Below, in pieces: positions 6,235 to 9,559 of a stretch of 9,559 nucleotides of DNA. The first letter of the stretch is position 1, and every line of letters begins with the position of its first letter. Both the position numbers and the translations under genes were made by a program. The DNA is from Caccovivens sp964594865 (lineage in GTDB: Bacteria; Bacillota; Clostridia; Christensenellales; UBA1242), in contig CAZQMZ010000017.1 in the NCBI GenBank assembly GCA_964594865.1, forward strand, positions 1 through 9,559. The letters are read 5' to 3'. The notes under the pieces are model-generated. The model was not told the origin of the DNA and did not search any database. It was given only the letters and a program-made list of their open reading frames with translations.

Positions 6235-6645
6235 TTATCTCTTTGAAAATTGAGATGCTTTTCTCGCTTTTTTGAGACCATATTTTTTACGTTCTTTCAT
6301 TCTTGGGTCACGAGTGAGAAAGCCTGCTTCTTTGAGTTCTTTGTGATATGTTTCATTCACTTTGTCAAGTGCTCTTGCAATGCCGTGGCATATTGCTCCT
6401 GCTTGTCCAGAAATTCCGCCACCTTCAACCTTGACATTAACATCAAATTTTCCTTCTGTGTTTGTCAAAACAAGAGGTTGTTTTGCAACAATGACAAGTT
6501 CGTTCCTTTGCAAATATTCATCAACATTTCTGCCGTTGACGGTGATTTCACCTTTGCCGTCACGAATGCGCACTCTTGCAATTGATTTTTTTCTTCTTCC
6601 TGTTGCGGTTATATCGCCACTTTTATATTGTTTCTTATCAGCCAT
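6235..6645 (-). CDS. rpsI: 30S ribosomal protein S9 (uS9)
   Basis: This is a 136-residue protein of the small ribosomal subunit; its C-terminal tail reaches the P-site tRNA. Family features in order: TGRRKKSIARVRI near the N-terminus, ITVNGR, GGGISGQAGAICHGIARAL, LTRDPRMKERKKYGLKKARK, and the near-invariant ending QFSKR. Length is normal. Its ATG overlaps the rplM stop as TAATG, with AAGGAG (6661-6656) ten bases upstream inside the end of rplM, so the two are translationally coupled in the usual rplM-rpsI order. A strong terminator follows the stop codon. No unusual residues are seen. Confidence 0.98.
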   Translation of the reverse strand: MADKKQYKSGDITATGRRKKSIARVRIRDGKGEITVNGRNVDEYLQRNELVIVAKQPLVLTNTEGKFDVNVKVEGGGISGQAGAICHGIARALDKVNETYHKELKEAGFLTRDPRMKERKKYGLKKARKASQFSKR

Positions 6646-7088
6646 TATTCACGCACTCCTTTTAAAGTGATTGGTTGTGGATTTTGAGCTTGTTGTTTGT
6701 GCTCTGCATCTTTATAAACATGCAATCTTGTGATTTGTTTTCTTCCCAAACTCGTTTTTGGAAGCATGCCTTTGACTGCCTTCACAACCGCCTTATCACT
6801 GTTTTTTGCCATAAGTGTGTTATATCCAACTTCTTTAAGTCCGCCGATATAACCTGTGTGCCAACGCATTTTCTTTTGTTGAAGTTTCTTTCCTGTCAAA
6901 ACAACTTTGTCAGAATTGATGACAACAACAAAATCCCCCGTATCAACATGTGGGGTGTATATTGTTTTATTTTTACCCGTCAAAATGTCTGCAACTTGGC
7001 TTGCAAGACGACCAAGAGGCATGTTTGTTGCATCAACAACATACCATTTTCTTTCAACAGACACTGGGTTTGCCATGTATGTTTTCAT
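6645..7088 (-). CDS. rplM: 50S ribosomal protein L13 (uL13)
   Basis: This 147-residue protein is an early-assembling component of the large ribosomal subunit. Family signatures are clear: WYVVDATNMPLGRLAS near the N-terminus, GKNKTIYTPHVDTGDFVVVIN, WHTGYIGGLK, AVKGMLPKTSLGRKQ, and a C-terminal LHVYKDAEHKQQAQNP. The frame is open to an ATG at 7130, but the start is placed at 7088 (MKTYMAN) because AGGGAG (7100-7095) lies six bases before it and the longer version would consume the structured leader. It is the first gene of the two-gene operon with rpsI. Regulation is probably through the leader, as for L13 operons in other Firmicutes. Confidence 0.97.
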   Translation of the reverse strand: MKTYMANPVSVERKWYVVDATNMPLGRLASQVADILTGKNKTIYTPHVDTGDFVVVINSDKVVLTGKKLQQKKMRWHTGYIGGLKEVGYNTLMAKNSDKAVVKAVKGMLPKTSLGRKQITRLHVYKDAEHKQQAQNPQPITLKGVRE

Positions 7089-7217
7089 TGTTTTCTCCCT
7101 TAAAATAAATAGTGAGCTCCCGCTCAGCATCCACTTCGCCAGTTAAGTGAATGGTTATGTTTTGTTGAAAGCGCATCTATGGGGCTAACATAAAAAATCG
7201 CCTTCAAGCAAAGACGA
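7089..7217 (-). promoter_or_regulatory. Structured 5' leader of rplM (probable L13 autoregulatory leader)
   Basis: The transcript begins with a hairpin UCGUCUU/AAGGCGA (7217-7211 with 7204-7198) directly followed by U6 (7197-7192), a terminator-like arrangement. The U run is shared with a larger stem UUAUGUU/AACAUAA (7193-7187 with 7161-7155). Two further hairpins follow: CAUUCACUU/AAGUGGAUG (7153-7145 with 7136-7128, one G-U) and GAGC/GCUC (7125-7114). Competition between the first two stems would suit attenuation by L13 protein, as known for Firmicutes L13 leaders. I could not check it against the Rfam consensus. Confidence 0.65.
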
Positions 7218-7221
7218 CTAT

Positions 7222-7250
7222 ATTTTAAATAATTTCAAGACAAATGTCAA
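7222..7250 (-). promoter_or_regulatory. Promoter of rplM-rpsI
   Basis: TTGACA (7250-7245), a 17-bp spacer and TAAAAT (7227-7222) give a near-consensus sigma-A promoter. The transcript starts near 7215, so the leader hairpin is at the extreme 5' end of the RNA. Confidence 0.8.
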
Positions 7251-7334
7251 GCATTTGGACAATATTTTTTTGAGAATTTATTTAAATCTCCAATAACCAT
7301 TGAAAAATCAATCAATTTTCCAAAAGACTTTCTT

Positions 7335-8574
7335 TTATTTCAAATCAGTTTTGAGAACTTTTCTGATGATGATCTCGCTTGTCTTGCTTGAAAGCACAAG
7401 TCTGTTATCTTGCACTTTGAATTTCTTATACCTAATAAGAAGCATGGTCCCGAAAATCAAGAAAGCACTCACAATATGTCCAATTGCGGTGCAATATGGC
7501 GTGTAAAGGAAAATACCAAGAAGAGTTCTCACTCCCCTGCCCGACAGAATGATTGTTGTGTTGAGTTTTGGCGAATATTCAAGTTGGACAAACACTGCCA
7601 TGATAAGTTGGATTGGTCCAAGGAACATCGCAACAATTTGCATCAAAAGAAAAATCATAACAATATGGAAAGAGGTGTTCACAAAGAAATATCCTCCAAT
7701 CGTCACCACAGTGCTCAGTAAAACCAAAATCAAAGTGTATAAGTGGGCGTTTTTTAGTTCTTTTCGATATCCATAACACCCCTTGGAAATGTCAACTTTC
7801 GCCACTTTTTCGACTGCATAAATAGAATCCCAAAACGGATCGGTGCCAATTGTGACAATGTTGATGGCAACCAAATATTCTTGCCCAAAGGAAAACGCCA
7901 ATTGAAAACCGAAGAGATATATAATCAAATTGAAAACACAACACGCAATGTCGGCAGACTCATATCTCAAATTTTTGAAAAAAGAAAAGTCGATTTTGGA
8001 CTTCTCAAACTGCCAAATGTATAAACAAAGCACAAAGATAAACAGCACTGCCAAAGTTATGCCAAAAGCAATTGCCGTTGTTGGAATGAGCCAAGCCAAG
8101 ATAACAACCAGCACAAAGTTGAGAAAATTAAAACAAATCAGAAGTTTGTTTGCAAGTTTTTCGCGATATTCAAAATACAATTTTTCGTTGATGAAATATA
8201 ATAATGTTTGAAGAAAAATGTAAAGTATGCTATATACGACATAAACGCGATAAAACTCCGCGTCCAGCCCAAAGAAGTTGATATATTCATCCACAAAAAC
8301 CACCGGAATGGCAAAGACGATCACTGAAAAAATGATTCCCCCAAAAAATTCCGCTCCAAACGGCATTTTGAGTTCTCTCTTTTTCTTTGCGAATGTTTGC
8401 GCCTGTGGCGAAAAGATAAACCAAAATGCCGTTGCAATATTGAATGGCGTATGTTATGGAAAACACGTTCGAAATTTCGCTGTCGCCCAAAATGAATGAA
8501 AGAGCAACCCATGTAAGAACAGGAAAAATTGAACATATAAACAACCCACTGCCGATTCTTAAAAGCCTTTTCAC
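7335..8574 (-). pseudogene. MATE-type multidrug/Na+ efflux transporter, broken by a one-base frameshift
   Basis: Two minus-strand frames join into one 412-residue membrane protein if a single base is removed at the A6C5 run (8338-8348; T6G5 in the coding strand). The N-terminal frame begins at a GTG (KRLLRIGSGLF...) with helices 1-2 and reads on through GIFWG. The second frame then continues IIFSVIVFAIPVVF to the end. I count about 12 hydrophobic segments in all, the MATE/MOP fold, with a charged middle containing TDPFWDSIYAVEKVAK. Members export cationic drugs or other compounds using Na+ or H+ gradients. The start is uncertain: the frame is open only 12 codons further upstream, to a TGA at 8613-8611, and no good SD is seen. 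It lies 57 bp after the gene at 8632 on the same strand and could be cotranscribed. The break may be real decay or a sequencing error. Confidence 0.75.
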
Positions 8575-8631
8575 AAAAACCCCAACTAACTCAACAAAGA
8601 ACTTTGCAAATCAAAATTTTATCATAATCGA

Positions 8632-9210
8632 TCAGCCAAGTTCTGCTTCAAAATTAAACAATTCGTTACTATCTTTTACTTTTTCAGCTGTGCTGACAAG
8701 ACTGTTATACAAAATGACATCTTTATAAAGTTTACTCTTTGTTTGCTTATCTTCTTGCCAACCTTCACTTGCCATAGCCTTCCAAATGCTTTCAAACTTG
8801 CTTCCAGAAATATGAGTGATGATATACGCAAGTTGCAAATTGTTTGTTGCATTTTTCATCTTTTCTGCAAAATCCATATCCTTCAAAGAAAGCTTTTCTG
8901 CCAACGCCGAAACAAAAGCGCGCTCATTTGTGTTTGAATATGCCTGAACTTTTGGTAAACAACTTTTCAACACCTGCTTCTTTGCCTTTTCATAGTCCCC
9001 ACCCTGCTCAACATTTTGTAAAATCTCTTGAAGGTCGTCCTTAAAAAAGGAAGGTATAGACAAATTTTCGTCTTTAAGAAACATTTGATTATATTTGCTG
9101 ATTAAATACAAAAAGTTTGAACGAGCATGTGGCAAATCAACACGCTCGGTTGCACACACAGCACCATTTTTGTCAAAATCTAATAAGTCAAAAAAATATA
9201 AAAAATTCAT
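8632..9210 (-). CDS. Hypothetical soluble protein, 192 residues
   Basis: I do not recognise this protein. It is mostly polar and probably largely helical, with no signal peptide, clear membrane span or known catalytic motif. The N-terminus is aromatic and acidic (NFLYFFDLLDFDKNG). A Lys/Glu-rich middle (about residues 65-120) and a C-terminus ending FNFEAELG follow. The frame opens at an ATG at 9216, but AAGGAG (9224-9219) lies only 2 bases from it and 8 bases from the in-frame ATG at 9210, which I take as the start. It has its own promoter. The MATE-type transporter gene follows 57 bp downstream on the same strand, so the two may form an operon, but nothing in the sequence links their functions. 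Confidence 0.75.
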   Translation of the reverse strand: MNFLYFFDLLDFDKNGAVCATERVDLPHARSNFLYLISKYNQMFLKDENLSIPSFFKDDLQEILQNVEQGGDYEKAKKQVLKSCLPKVQAYSNTNERAFVSALAEKLSLKDMDFAEKMKNATNNLQLAYIITHISGSKFESIWKAMASEGWQEDKQTKSKLYKDVILYNSLVSTAEKVKDSNELFNFEAELG

Positions 9211-9238
9211 AATCATGTCTCCTTTTGTTTACATCTTT

Positions 9239-9267
9239 ATTATATCACACGACAATGAATAAATCAA
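9239..9267 (-). promoter_or_regulatory. Promoter of the 192-residue hypothetical gene (and perhaps the transporter)
   Basis: TTGATT (9267-9262), a 17-bp spacer ending in TGA (extended -10) and a perfect TATAAT (9244-9239), about 15 bp upstream of the SD. Confidence 0.7.
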
Positions 9268-9435
9268 ACAAATTTTGCATATTTATACATTTTTATTCAA
9301 CAAACTCCACATACTTTGTTTCATAAGAAAATAGTTATGGAGTTAAAACTATATATTCATAAAAGTGAAAAACAAAAATAGTCAAATAAATATGAAAAAC
9401 AAAAACAATCAAGCTTTATAAATTTAATAATAAAT

Positions 9436-9464
9436 TTGACTTGCTAAAGATTTTGTGCTATTAT
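9436..9464 (+). promoter_or_regulatory. Promoter of tRNA-Arg
   Basis: TTGACT (9436-9441), a 17-bp spacer and TATTAT (9459-9464) end 15 bp before the tRNA. A 7-bp inverted repeat CTTGCTA/TAGCAAG (9440-9446 and 9464-9470) brackets the spacer and -10 box. Confidence 0.7.
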
Positions 9465-9479
9465 AGCAAGGAAAAATCT

Positions 9480-9555
9480 GACCTCGTAGTAAAACAGGAT
9501 ATTACGGCCCCCTCCTAAGGGGTTGTTCTGGGTTCGAGTCCCGGCGGGGTCACCA
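9480..9555 (+). tRNA. tRNA-Arg, anticodon CCU, with encoded CCA
   Basis: This is a 76-nt cloverleaf. The acceptor stem is GACCTCG/CGGGGTC with discriminator A and CCA encoded (9553-9555). The D stem is GTAA/TTAC. The anticodon stem is GCCCC/GGGGT around loop CTCCTAA, giving anticodon CCT (reads AGG, Arg). The T stem is CTGGG/CCCGG with loop TTCGAGT. One G-U pair in the acceptor and some wobble elsewhere are normal. Confidence 0.93.
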
Positions 9556-9559
9556 AAAA

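Noticed and set aside
7089..7130. Longer rplM with 14 extra N-terminal residues from the ATG at 7130
   Set aside because: A good SD sits before 7088, and the extension would be encoded by leader hairpins and does not fit the L13 family N-terminus.
6250..7146. Plus-strand frames over rpsI and rplM
   Set aside because: They are shadows of two unambiguous ribosomal protein genes and have no ribosome binding sites.
8338..8348. Programmed ribosomal frameshifting in the transporter
   Set aside because: Joining the frames needs a +1 shift, and no slippery codon/stop arrangement or stimulatory structure is seen; transporters of this fold are not known to use it.
1..9559. CRISPR array, insertion sequence or prophage
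   Set aside because: No regularly spaced direct repeats, transposase or integrase frames or phage structural genes are visible on either strand.

Overview
The window looks like a chromosomal segment of a low-GC Gram-positive gut bacterium, probably an uncultured Clostridia/Christensenellales-type Bacillota. This rests on the AT-rich intergenic DNA, strong AGGAG-type Shine-Dalgarno sites, sigma-A promoters close to TTGACA/TATAAT, the rplM-rpsI pair with a structured leader, and a surface protein with the LCLNG...LCDC modules that I associate with gut Clostridia. The lineage is inference; no rRNA gene is present. The standard bacterial code (TGA as stop) fits every gene.

Layout from left to right. 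1-1369 (minus): the first 456 codons of a secreted beta-helix surface protein, open at the window edge. Its frame is broken just after the signal peptide by a run of nine G. Its promoter carries a perfect 16-bp palindrome over the -35 box. 1496-1985: a gene-poor AT-rich gap with one good minus-strand terminator. 1986-3872 (minus): a 628-residue protein with an internal transglutaminase-like Cys-His-Asp domain. 4112-4621 (minus): a 169-residue two-helix membrane protein of unknown family. It is preceded by a consensus promoter, a yybP-ykoY (manganese) riboswitch and an intrinsic terminator that competes with the aptamer's closing stem. 5052-5930 (plus): a class I SAM-dependent methyltransferase whose promoter lies so close to the ATG that the mRNA should be leaderless. 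5950-6200: a convergent gap with a long inverted repeat. 6235-7088 (minus): rpsI and rplM, overlapping at TAATG, behind a promoter and a roughly 130-nt structured leader. 7335-8574 (minus): a 12-helix MATE-type transporter broken by a one-base frameshift. 8632-9210 (minus): a 192-residue protein of unknown function with its own promoter. 9480-9555 (plus): tRNA-Arg(CCU) with encoded CCA and its own promoter.

The genes do not form one system. The two observations most worth follow-up are the G9 tract, which looks like a phase-variation switch on a surface protein (a homopolymer read error is the rival explanation), and the manganese riboswitch in front of an undescribed small membrane protein. 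The two frame breaks (G9 in the surface protein; T6G5 in the transporter) would both be cured by removing one base from a homopolymer, so a shared technical cause must be excluded first.
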